Assembly: GCA_024643255.1 (NCBI GenBank)
Contig: JAHENF010000097.1
Location: 92,798 to 156,797, forward strand
Origin: Ilumatobacteraceae bacterium
GTDB lineage: Bacteria > Actinomycetota > Acidimicrobiia > Acidimicrobiales > Ilumatobacteraceae
DNA: 64,000 nt
Direction of reading: 5' to 3'
The notes beneath the pieces are model-generated. The model had not been told where the DNA came from. It saw nothing but the letters and a program-made list of their open reading frames with translations, and searched no databases. The translations under genes and the position numbers were made by a program. This document shows, in pieces, positions 52,533-59,848 of this stretch; within the stretch, counting starts at the first letter, position 1, and each line of letters begins with the position of its first letter.

Positions 52533-53603
52533 TCACCGAAGACCTTTCGGCTTGAGCACACTCGAGAGAATACGAGCAACTGTGAAGAGCACCATCACGA
52601 TGATGATGAGGACGAGTGCCGCCGCCCAGGCGCGGTCCTGGCCATTCGACGGCGGAACGCCCGGCTGCACGTACTGGTAGTAGGTGAACACGGGCAGCGT
52701 GGTCATGCGACCGTCGAAGGGATTCCAGTTGACGCCCTGCGCCAGACCCGCGGTCACCAGCAAGGGAGCGGTCTCGCCGATCACCCGGGCGATCGACAGG
52801 ACCACACCGGTGATGATGCCCGCGATCGCCGTCGGCAGGACGACCTTGACGATCGTCTTCCACTTGGGCACACCGAGCGCGTAGGCGGCCTCGCGCAGCT
52901 CGTTCGGCACGAGACGCAACATCTCTTCCGACGAGCGCACGACGACCGGTGTCATCAGCACGGTGAGCGCCACCGCCCCGGCAATGCCCGAACGGGTGCC
53001 GGGGCCGAAGATCATCTCGAACATCGCATACGCGAACAGGCCGGCGACGATCGACGGGATGCCGGTCATGACGTCGACCATCGACTGGATCGCCTTGGCC
53101 AACTTGGTCCCGTGTCCGTATTCGGCCAGGTAGATCGCCGTGAACAGGCCGAACGGCACCGACATGATCGTGGCCAGCCCGGTCACGATCATGGTGCCGA
53201 CGATGGCGTGGTAGATCCCGCCCTCGGCGCCGGTGACACCGCGCATCGTGTCGGTGAAGAACGCGACGTCGAACCGGTTGGTGCCACGCTCGACGACGGT
53301 CCAGAGGAGCGACACGAGCGGCATGGCCACGACGGCGAACGCGCTGGTCACGACGGCGCGCATCAAGCGATCGAGCCCCTGCCGGCGCCCCTCGACGATC
53401 CGCGACACGACGTAGATACCAATGCAGTACGAGACCAGGCCGACGATGATCCACCGGGCCCAGTTCGGCGAACCGGACGGGAGCCACGAGAGCGCGCCGA
53501 CGACCACGGCGCCGGCGAGGACGGCGCCGGTCTGGACGCGCGTCAGCCTGTTGGCGGTGATCGACGAGGCGTGCTGGGTCGGGCGCTGCTCGGTGACGGT
53601 CAT
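52533..53603 (-). CDS. pstA: Phosphate ABC transporter permease PstA
   Basis: 356 residues from the ATG at 53603, overlapping the pstC stop by 4 bases. Several membrane segments carry the permease pattern; TGIPSIVAGLFAYAMFEMIF and PNELREAAYALGVPKWKTIVKVVLPTAIAGIITG contain the EAA loop that docks on PstB. There is a non-conserved N-terminal part of about 100 residues with extra hydrophobic segments (QTGAVLAGAVVVGALSWLP), longer than in enteric PstA. Confidence 0.95.
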   Translation of the reverse strand: MTVTEQRPTQHASSITANRLTRVQTGAVLAGAVVVGALSWLPSGSPNWARWIIVGLVSYCIGIYVVSRIVEGRRQGLDRLMRAVVTSAFAVVAMPLVSLLWTVVERGTNRFDVAFFTDTMRGVTGAEGGIYHAIVGTMIVTGLATIMSVPFGLFTAIYLAEYGHGTKLAKAIQSMVDVMTGIPSIVAGLFAYAMFEMIFGPGTRSGIAGAVALTVLMTPVVVRSSEEMLRLVPNELREAAYALGVPKWKTIVKVVLPTAIAGIITGVVLSIARVIGETAPLLVTAGLAQGVNWNPFDGRMTTLPVFTYYQYVQPGVPPSNGQDRAWAAALVLIIIVMVLFTVARILSSVLKPKGLR

Positions 53604-54556
53604 CCGTCGGCTCCCGAGAATCCGGAGTTCGCGATGCGGCGCGCGAGTGCGTTGACGACGAACGTGACGAAGAACAGCACGAGGCCGGTGGCGATGAGCC
53701 GGTTGACGGAGAGTCCGGCGGACTCCGGAAACTTCAAGGCGATGTTGGCGGCGATCGTGTTCGGGTTCTGGTTGCTGATCACGTTGACCGTGATGATGTT
53801 GGCGGGCGACAGGATGATCGCCACCGCCATCGTCTCGCCCAGGGCCCGGCCGAGGCCGAGCATCGCGCCGCTGATCACGCCTGATCGGCCGTACGGCAAC
53901 ACGGCTTGCTGGATCATCTCCCACTTGGTCGCACCGAGCGCGAGCGATGCCTCTTCGTGCAGCCGTGGCGTCTGGAGGAAGACCTCGCGAGAGATGGCGG
54001 TGATGATCGGCAGGATCATCACCGCGAGCACGACGGCGGCGGTCATCATCGTGCGTCCGCTGGTGGACGCGGGACCGGCGAAGAAGGGGAGGAATCCGAG
54101 GTTGTCCTCGAGCCAGGGGTAGACGCTGCGCGAGAGGATCGGGGCGAGCACCGCGATCCCCCACAGACCGAACACGACGCTCGGGATCGCGGCGAGGAGA
54201 TCGATGAAGTACCCGAGCGTCACCGCGATTCGCTTCGGTGCGTAGTGGCTGATGAACAGCGCGACGCCCACCGCCAGCGGCAGCGCCATCAGCAAGGCGA
54301 GCGACGCGGCCCAGATCGTGCCGAACAGCAGCGGGGCGACGTAGGAGACGAACGACTCGTTGAACTCGCCGGGATCGGCCCCGAAGGTCGGCCAGGCCTC
54401 GACGAAGAGGAACAGGGCGACGGCGGCCAGCGTGACGAGGATGAGGATGCCGGCACCGAGCGAGATGCCGCCGAAGATGCGGTCGCCGAGCTTGCTCGTC
54501 GTCTCGGTTGGGGCCACGACGGTGTCGCCGCCGGGTGGGGTGTCCGTGATCGTCAC
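53600..54556 (-). CDS. pstC: Phosphate ABC transporter permease PstC
   Basis: 318 residues from a GTG at 54556. About six hydrophobic segments; typical runs are AIPSVVFGLWGIAVLAP and HEEASLALGATKWEMIQQAVLPYGRSGVISGAMLGLGRALGETMA, the latter holding the EAA motif. It forms the inner-membrane channel with PstA. A 13-base perfect hairpin between pstS and pstC (54620-54655) probably lowers its expression relative to pstS. Confidence 0.95.
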   Translation of the reverse strand: MTITDTPPGGDTVVAPTETTSKLGDRIFGGISLGAGILILVTLAAVALFLFVEAWPTFGADPGEFNESFVSYVAPLLFGTIWAASLALLMALPLAVGVALFISHYAPKRIAVTLGYFIDLLAAIPSVVFGLWGIAVLAPILSRSVYPWLEDNLGFLPFFAGPASTSGRTMMTAAVVLAVMILPIITAISREVFLQTPRLHEEASLALGATKWEMIQQAVLPYGRSGVISGAMLGLGRALGETMAVAIILSPANIITVNVISNQNPNTIAANIALKFPESAGLSVNRLIATGLVLFFVTFVVNALARRIANSGFSGADG

Positions 54557-54619
54557 GTGAAGTGTCCTCCGGGCCGGCAGCCGAGGGCCGGCATGGGTGT
54601 GTGAACAGGCAGAGAGAGC

Positions 54620-54655
54620 CCGGTTCCGGGTCCACCGTAGTAGACCCGGAACCGG
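54620..54655 (-). terminator. Perfect 13-bp hairpin between pstS and pstC
   Basis: Arms CCGGTTCCGGGTC and GACCCGGAACCGG pair completely, with a 10-base loop. It begins 36 bases past the pstS stop and ends 64 bases before the pstC start. Such hairpins after binding-protein genes stabilise the pstS mRNA or cause partial termination, giving more PstS than permease. Confidence 0.75.
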
Positions 54656-54690
54656 TTCATCTCAGGGGGTGATCCTGGGCGACCTCGGGC

Positions 54691-55863
54691 TCAGGGAGCG
54701 ACCGAGATCTCGTCGACCGACTTCTGCACCTCGGCCTGGACCTCGGCGGACAGGGGCGCCGAACCGGCGGCGGCGGCTGCCGCGGCCTGTCCTGCGTCGG
54801 AACCGACGTAGTGCATGAACGCCTTGACCAGATCGACCTTCTCCTGACTGTCGTACTGGAGGCAGACGATGTGGTACGAGACGAGCGCGATCGGGTACGT
54901 GTCGGCGGTGTCGGGCGTGCGGTTCACCTTGATGGTGTAGTCGAGCCCGCTCGGGCCGGTCACTCGCTCGGACGAGTCGACGATCTTCGCTGCGGCCTCG
55001 GGCGAGTAGGCGACGAAGTCGCCCGCAACACCGACCGAGGCGGCCGGCAGGTCACCGATCTGGCTCGCGTCGGCGTAGCCGATCGAACCCTCGCCGGCCA
55101 TCACCGCGGCGACCACACCGGAGGTCTGGGGGGCGCCTTCGCCGCCACCCGGCCCGTCGGTGTCCCACGGCTCGATCGCGCCGTAGGTCCACACGTCGGG
55201 TGCCGACTGCGACATGTAGTCGGTGAAGTTCTTCGTCGTGCCCGAATCGTCGGAGCGGTGCACCGGGTTGATCGTCGTGTCAGGCAGTGTCAGCGACGGG
55301 TTGTCGGCGGCGATCGCGGGATCGTTCCACTTCGTGATCGTGTTGGCGAAGATCCCGGCGATGACCTCGGGGGTGAGGTTGAGCGTCTCGCCCTCGAGCG
55401 ACGGGAGGTTGTACGGCAGTGCGATCGGCGAGATGTAGTGCGGGAGATTGATCGCGCCCTGGTCGCCGGCACAGCGGTCGATCGAGGCGGTGTACTCCTC
55501 GTCCTTGAGCGCTGAGTCGGATCCGGCGAAATCGGTGCCTCCGGCGAGGAAGGTCTCGCGACCGCCGCCCGAACCCACGGGGTCGTACTCGACCGTCGCG
55601 TCGGGGTTGGCCTCCTGGAAGCCGGCCTGCCACGCCTGCATCGCCGCCGCCTGCGACGACGCTCCTGCGCCGACCAGCGTGCCGGACACCTCGGCCATCG
55701 GGGCGCCATCGGTGGTCTCGGTCATCGCGTCGGTGGTACCGGCAGCGTTGCTGCTGGTCGGGGCATCGGTGCTCGACGAGCTGCTGCTGTCGCTGCCACA
55801 GGCGGCGGCGACGAGGGTCAGGACAAATGCACCGGCAAGAATGCGGCGCTTGGGAGAGTTCAC
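54691..55863 (-). CDS. pstS: Phosphate-binding lipoprotein PstS
   Basis: 390 residues from the GTG at 55863 with GGAG 8 bases upstream. Signal peptide with lipobox LVAAAC (Cys at residue 22), then a Ser/Thr linker (SSSSSSTDAPTSS). Binding-protein segments: GAGASSQAAAMQAWQ, VGSGGGRETFLAG, FAGSDSALKDEE, VHRSDDSGTTKNFTDY and IGYADASQIGD. It captures phosphate outside the membrane for PstCAB. It is the first gene after the PHO box. Confidence 0.96.
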   Translation of the reverse strand: MNSPKRRILAGAFVLTLVAAACGSDSSSSSSTDAPTSSNAAGTTDAMTETTDGAPMAEVSGTLVGAGASSQAAAMQAWQAGFQEANPDATVEYDPVGSGGGRETFLAGGTDFAGSDSALKDEEYTASIDRCAGDQGAINLPHYISPIALPYNLPSLEGETLNLTPEVIAGIFANTITKWNDPAIAADNPSLTLPDTTINPVHRSDDSGTTKNFTDYMSQSAPDVWTYGAIEPWDTDGPGGGEGAPQTSGVVAAVMAGEGSIGYADASQIGDLPAASVGVAGDFVAYSPEAAAKIVDSSERVTGPSGLDYTIKVNRTPDTADTYPIALVSYHIVCLQYDSQEKVDLVKAFMHYVGSDAGQAAAAAAAGSAPLSAEVQAEVQKSVDEISVAP

Positions 55864-55998
55864 GCTTCCAACTCCGTTCGTTGTGTTTCTGGGGGGCTGA
55901 TTGGACATGTCGTGTTCATGGACGACCGGCGTCGTGTGACGTTCGTGGTCGCCCGGCGGGCAAGTTACGACGCCCAGATGAACCATGACCCGTGGTCA

Positions 55999-56016
55999 GG
56001 TGAACGACGGGTGAAC
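55999..56016 (-). promoter_or_regulatory. PHO box upstream of pstS
   Basis: On the minus strand the sequence reads GTTCACC-CGTC-GTTCACC: two identical 7-base cores with an 11-base repeat period, the arrangement of actinobacterial PHO boxes bound by PhoP/RegX3-type regulators. The site lies about 136 bases upstream of the pstS start, in the 226-base gap after ppk1 (55864-56089). I did not see a second copy in the other gaps I read. Confidence 0.75.
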
Positions 56017-56089
56017 GATGACCGTCGAGACGGCGAACTGTCGCACGAACCCGCCGAATGAGCCCCTGCCGGGCGGGGAACGGGTCGGC

Positions 56090-58174
56090 TCAGGCGCGGC
56101 CGGCGAGCTGCTGGTCGACCGTCCAGCGATACATGCGCTCCTGCGAATGCGGCTGGAACGAGTTCTGGGCACCGCAGCGCGCCCACGTGTCGTCGGGCTG
56201 CAGTTCCCACCGCACGATGTCGTCGGCAAGCGCGAACTCGAGCGCCTGATCGAGTGCGGCGGTGTGCCGGGCGTGCTGGATCGGGACCATCACCTCGACG
56301 CGACGGTTGAGGTTGCGCGGCATCAGGTCGGCCGACCCGATCAGGTACACCGAGTCGGACATGACACCGGGGAGCCGTTCACCGTGGACGACATTGCCGT
56401 GCCCGAACCGGTAGATCCGGCTGTGTTCGAGGTGGCGCCCGAGGATGCTGCGCGCCCGGATGTTCTCCGACAGTCCCGGCACCCCGGCGCGCAGACAACA
56501 GATCCCACGCACGATCAGGTCGATACGCGTGCCGGCAGCGCTGGCGGCGTACAGGGTCTCGATCATCTCGTCGTCGGCGATCGAGTTGCACTTCAGCGTG
56601 ATGTGACCGTCGGGCCCGAACGACGCCTCGTGTTCGATCAGGTCGACGAGCTGACGACGCAGGTCGCGCGGCGCCACCAGGAGATTCTGGTAGTCGTCGG
56701 AGCGGCTGTAGCCGGTGAGGTGGTTGAAGAGCTGTGCCGCGTCGTCGCCGATGTCGGGCGAACAGGTCAACACGCCGATGTCCTCGTAGACCCGTGCGGT
56801 CTTGGCGTTGTAGTTGCCGGTGCCGATGTGGACGTAGCGGCGGAGCTGATCACCGTCGTCGCGAACGACGAGGGCCACCTTGCTGTGCGTCTTCAACCCG
56901 ACCATGCCGTAGACGACGTGGACACCCGACCGTTCGAGCTGACGCGCCCATTGCACGTTGTTGGCCTCGTCGAAGCGGGCCTTCAACTCGACGAGGACCG
57001 CAACCTGGACGCCCCGCTCGGCGGCCCGCATGAGGCTGCGGATGATCCCGCTGTCGCCGCCCGCGCGGTACAGGGTCATCTTGATCGACTGGACCTTCGG
57101 ATCGTCGGCCGCCTGGGAGATGAACGCCTCGACGCTGCTGGTGAAACTCTCGTAGGGGTGATGCACCATCAGGGCTCGGTGGCGCATCACGTCGAAGATC
57201 GGGCGGTCGGTCTCCTCCGCGGCGATGATGCGCCCGGCGGTGACGGGCGTCCACGCCTCGTCCTTCAAGTCAGGCCGTTCGAGATCGAGGAGCTCCCACA
57301 GGCAGCTCAGATCGAGCGGTGAACGGTGGAAGGTGACGTCGTCCATCGTCAGGTCGAGTTCGCGCACGAGCAGTTCGAGCACCTCGGCGCCGATGTCGTG
57401 CGACACCTCGAGACGCACCGCTTTGTTGAAACGGCGGCGGCGAAGCTCCATCTCGACCGCTTCGAGCAGATCGTCGGCCTCTTCCTCCTCGAGGGTGAGG
57501 TCGGCGTTGCGGCTGACGCGGAATGGCGCCCAGTCCTCGATGATCATGCCGACGAACAGGCGATCGAGTTTCGCCGCGATCAGCTGTTCGACGGGGAGAA
57601 ACCGTCCGGGCGACAGCTGGACGAGCCGCGGGAAGAGCTTGGGCACCTTGAGACGGGCGAATCGGCGATCTCCGGTCTCGGGGTCGGCGACGTTCACGGC
57701 GAGCGACAGGGCCAGATCCGAGATGTAGGGGAACGGGTGCCCGGGATCGACCGCCAACGGCGTGAGCACCGGGAACACGCGCTCTTCGAACCAGCCGTCG
57801 AGCAGTTCCCGCTCGTCCACGGTGACATCGGCCCACGAGATGATGTCGACGCCGGCCTCGCGCAGTTCGGGGACCAGATGGTCGACGAACACCGAATCGA
57901 TCCGATCGATCAGCTCGAGCACACTGTGGCCGACCTCGGACAGCGTCTGGGCGGGCGTTCGACCGTCGGGTGAGGGCCGATCGATGCCTGCTTCGATCTG
58001 GTCCTTGAGTGCCGCGACGCGTACCTGGAAGAACTCGTCGAGGTTGGTCGCGGTGATTGCGCAGAACTTGGCCCGCTCGAGCAGGGGAATCCCCGGCTCA
58101 GCGGCCAGCTGCAACACACGGTCGTTGAACGCGAGCCAGCTCAGCTCACGATTGACGTACCGCACACCGCTCAT
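56090..58174 (-). CDS. ppk1: Polyphosphate kinase 1
   Basis: 694 residues from the ATG at 58174. It makes polyphosphate from ATP. Family segments: RYVNRELSWLAFNDRVL (N domain), ATNLDEFFQVRV, HHPYESFTSSVEAFI, QSIKMTLYRAGGDSGI, GLKTHSKVALVVR (a conserved His), RYVHIGTGNYNAKTARVYED (the autophosphorylated His region), and NLNRRVEVMVPI. Its position directly upstream of pstS on the same strand ties polyphosphate storage to phosphate uptake. Confidence 0.97.
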   Translation of the reverse strand: MSGVRYVNRELSWLAFNDRVLQLAAEPGIPLLERAKFCAITATNLDEFFQVRVAALKDQIEAGIDRPSPDGRTPAQTLSEVGHSVLELIDRIDSVFVDHLVPELREAGVDIISWADVTVDERELLDGWFEERVFPVLTPLAVDPGHPFPYISDLALSLAVNVADPETGDRRFARLKVPKLFPRLVQLSPGRFLPVEQLIAAKLDRLFVGMIIEDWAPFRVSRNADLTLEEEEADDLLEAVEMELRRRRFNKAVRLEVSHDIGAEVLELLVRELDLTMDDVTFHRSPLDLSCLWELLDLERPDLKDEAWTPVTAGRIIAAEETDRPIFDVMRHRALMVHHPYESFTSSVEAFISQAADDPKVQSIKMTLYRAGGDSGIIRSLMRAAERGVQVAVLVELKARFDEANNVQWARQLERSGVHVVYGMVGLKTHSKVALVVRDDGDQLRRYVHIGTGNYNAKTARVYEDIGVLTCSPDIGDDAAQLFNHLTGYSRSDDYQNLLVAPRDLRRQLVDLIEHEASFGPDGHITLKCNSIADDEMIETLYAASAAGTRIDLIVRGICCLRAGVPGLSENIRARSILGRHLEHSRIYRFGHGNVVHGERLPGVMSDSVYLIGSADLMPRNLNRRVEVMVPIQHARHTAALDQALEFALADDIVRWELQPDDTWARCGAQNSFQPHSQERMYRWTVDQQLAGRA

Positions 58175-58218
58175 CGCTGCGGTCCCCGACCCCCGGTGTT
58201 CCGAATGCCCTTGATGTG

Positions 58219-58485
58219 TCAGACCGTGTCCTCGGCGTAGCCGAGGTCCCACTCGATGGTGATCAGTTCGCGCTCGGCATCGCGCACGATGCGCTCACGA
58301 TTGCGGCGGAACTGCGGGTCGTCGCGGGGCAGCAGCACCAGACGAGCGAGCACTCGGGCTCGGAACTCGTCGAGGACCTGCCGATCGCCCCAGTCTCCGT
58401 AGACCTCCCAATGCGGTGCCACCGGTCCGTGATAGACGATGCGGGCGTGCGCCCGCGGGGCCTGGGTCTCGGCGAGATCGGTCAT
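58219..58485 (-). CDS. Conserved-looking small protein upstream of ppk1
   Basis: 88 residues, soluble, with a beta-like N-terminus (HARIVYHGPVAPHWEVYGDWGD) and a basic helical middle (RNRERIVRDAERELITIEWDLGYAED). I do not recognise the family. It is followed by ppk1 after 44 bases on the same strand and may share its transcript. Its codon use looks like that of its neighbours, which supports a real gene. Confidence 0.62.
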   Translation of the reverse strand: MTDLAETQAPRAHARIVYHGPVAPHWEVYGDWGDRQVLDEFRARVLARLVLLPRDDPQFRRNRERIVRDAERELITIEWDLGYAEDTV

Positions 58486-58707
58486 GGGGCACGATGCTAT
58501 CGGGCCGATCTCGACGGGGACGATGCTGGTATTTCCATTACGGATGAGTTACGATTCGACTCCAACATCGCAACATTGCGACGGTTCGAGAAAATCCCGT
58601 CGAAGCGGGAACCATTCGAGCACTCGCGACGTCAAAGAGATACTGCCCACCACAGCACGAACGACGACCAGGACCCCCCGTCGACTGGCCGGAGAAAGGC
58701 TCCCCCG
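58486..58707. promoter_or_regulatory. Divergent promoter region before whiB
   Basis: 222 bases between the start of the small protein and whiB. It is more AT-rich than average and holds a palindrome TCGCAA-CA-TTGCGA at 58568-58581. A likely whiB leader with GGAGAAAGG 13 bases before its ATG follows. I cannot place -10 or -35 boxes with confidence. Confidence 0.4.
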
Positions 58708-59028
58708 ATGATCAACCGCAAGCGCACCGCCACCATCGACGTGACCGTCGAGCGGCCGGCCGAACTCGGCTCCGCTCCGCACGACCCCGATTCGGTGACC
58801 GCGTGGATGGCCGAGGGCAATTGCCGCCTGCATCCGCCTGCCACGTTCTTCCCGAGCGATGGTGTCGGCGTCGACCGGGCTCGCAAGATCTGCCGGGACT
58901 GCCCGGTGATCAACACCTGCTTGGAGTTCGCGCTCGAGGAGCGGATCGACCACGGCGTGTGGGGCGGCTGCAGCGAACGCGAGCGTCGTCGCATCCTCAA
59001 GCGACGCCGCGTCGACGAAACCGTCTGA
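58708..59028 (+). CDS. WhiB family iron-sulfur regulator
   Basis: 106 residues. The four cluster cysteines are C39 (GNC), C62 and C65 (CRDC) and C71 (NTC). The turn GVWGGCSERERRR follows, with basic tail RRILKRRRVD for DNA contact. WhiB proteins bind a 4Fe-4S cluster and the primary sigma factor to adjust transcription. A fifth cysteine (C88) occurs in the GVWGG turn, where Leu or Met is common. The N-terminal extension of about 30 residues is variable. Two hairpins follow the stop. Confidence 0.93.
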   Translation: MINRKRTATIDVTVERPAELGSAPHDPDSVTAWMAEGNCRLHPPATFFPSDGVGVDRARKICRDCPVINTCLEFALEERIDHGVWGGCSERERRRILKRRRVDETV

Positions 59029-59032
59029 CGAC

Positions 59033-59049
59033 GATCGGCCGCGCCGATC
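59033..59049 (+). terminator. Hairpin after whiB
   Basis: Perfect 7-base stem GATCGGC/GCCGATC with a 3-base loop (CGC), 5 bases past the whiB stop. Confidence 0.55.
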
Positions 59050-59058
59050 ACCTCATCG

Positions 59059-59077
59059 CGAGCGCGCGACGCGCTCG
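59059..59077 (-). terminator. Hairpin after tatA
   Basis: Perfect 8-base stem CGAGCGCG/CGCGCTCG with loop CGA, in the convergent gap, 22 bases beyond the tatA stop on the minus strand. Confidence 0.55.
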
Positions 59078-59098
59078 AACGCCGGTCGAACGGAACTG

Positions 59099-59320
59099 CT
59101 ACTGCTGCGGCGCGCTGGGCGGCGGCGGCGGCGGCATGGTCGACGATGTCGGAGGTGCAGGGGGCTCGGCAGGAGGAGCCGGAGCCGCGCCCTCACCCAT
59201 GCCTTCCTTGAATTCCTTCTGTGCCTTGCCGAGGTTCTTGGCGAGCTTGGGCAGTTGCGCACCGCCGAAGAGCACCAGGACCACGACGAGGATGATGATC
59301 AACTCGGGGCCACCAGGCAT
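59099..59320 (-). CDS. tatA: Sec-independent translocase subunit TatA
   Basis: 73 residues. An N-terminal membrane helix (about 5-20, PELIIILVVVLVLFGG) is followed by the amphipathic helix LPKLAKNLGKAQKEFKEGM, the hallmark of TatA/TatB. The tail is Pro-rich (APAPPAEPPAPP, then PPPPPPSAP) and short, so TatA is favoured over TatB. It forms the export pore for folded proteins. No tatC is nearby. Confidence 0.93.
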   Translation of the reverse strand: MPGGPELIIILVVVLVLFGGAQLPKLAKNLGKAQKEFKEGMGEGAAPAPPAEPPAPPTSSTMPPPPPPSAPQQ

Positions 59321-59349
59321 GCCGACACGCTACCCCATGAACTGCGCCG

Positions 59350-59366
59350 CGGGGGTGGCACCCCCG
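59350..59366 (-). terminator. Hairpin after the second whiB
   Basis: CGGGGGT/ACCCCCG stem (7 pairs) with loop GGC, 24 bases past the stop of the minus-strand whiB and ahead of tatA. Confidence 0.5.
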
Positions 59367-59389
59367 GGAATTACCAGCGCGGCCGTTGT

Positions 59390-59689
59390 TCAGGCGCCGA
59401 TGGTGCTTCGGGCGACCTGCGCCCGCTGGCGGCGGATGCGGCGGCGCTCACGCTCCGACAACCCACCCCAGATCCCGAACTTCTCGCCGTTCTGCAACGC
59501 GAACTCGAGACAGTCGTGGCGAACCTCGCAGCCCCGGCACACCTCCTTGGCCTCGCGCGTGGACGCGCCACGCTCGGGGAAGAAGAGGTCGGGATCTACA
59601 CCCAGACAGTTGGCGTAGTCGTGCCAGTCCGGGTCGGGTTCGACCGGAGTAGCGCTGACCGTGATGCTGGATGTGGTGATGAACTGCAT
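59390..59689 (-). CDS. WhiB family iron-sulfur regulator (second copy)
   Basis: 99 residues from the ATG at 59689, which has a strong SD AGGAGG about 7 bases upstream. Cluster cysteines: C28 (ANC), C51 and C54 (CRGC) and C60 (HDC). FGIWGGLSERERRRIRRQRA follows, the GVWGG-type turn with basic tail. It is a shorter and more canonical protein than the WhiB at 58708. tatA lies downstream on the same strand, separated by a hairpin. A perfect palindrome TGTAATTACA (59765-59774) sits in its upstream region. Confidence 0.94.
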   Translation of the reverse strand: MQFITTSSITVSATPVEPDPDWHDYANCLGVDPDLFFPERGASTREAKEVCRGCEVRHDCLEFALQNGEKFGIWGGLSERERRRIRRQRAQVARSTIGA

Positions 59690-59764
59690 GTGAGGACCTC
59701 CTGCAGGCCCGTGGGCAACGACTCGGGCGTAATCACTCGCCCCCAAACGAATGATCGACAGCGA

Positions 59765-59774
59765 TGTAATTACA
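59765..59774. promoter_or_regulatory. Palindrome TGTAATTACA upstream of whiB
   Basis: Perfect 10-base palindrome 76 bases upstream of the whiB start at 59689, in an AT-rich patch. It could be an operator or part of a promoter; nothing further supports a specific regulator. Confidence 0.35.
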
Positions 59775-59827
59775 GTGCCGTCATTCTGCCATAGCACACG
59801 GCGATTTCGCAAGGGCGGATCTCATCA

Positions 59828-59848
59828 ATTCGCGCGGAACGCGCGAAT
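59828..59848 (-). terminator. Hairpin at the end of the VWA gene
   Basis: Perfect 9-base stem ATTCGCGCG/CGCGCGAAT with loop GAA, overlapping the last base of the VWA gene stop codon. It probably ends that transcript before the whiB promoter. Confidence 0.65.

Noticed and set aside
51738-54122. 794-codon plus-strand frame opposite pstB/pstA/pstC
   Set aside because: His/Asp/Arg-rich shadow of the pst genes; no signal of translation start or domain.
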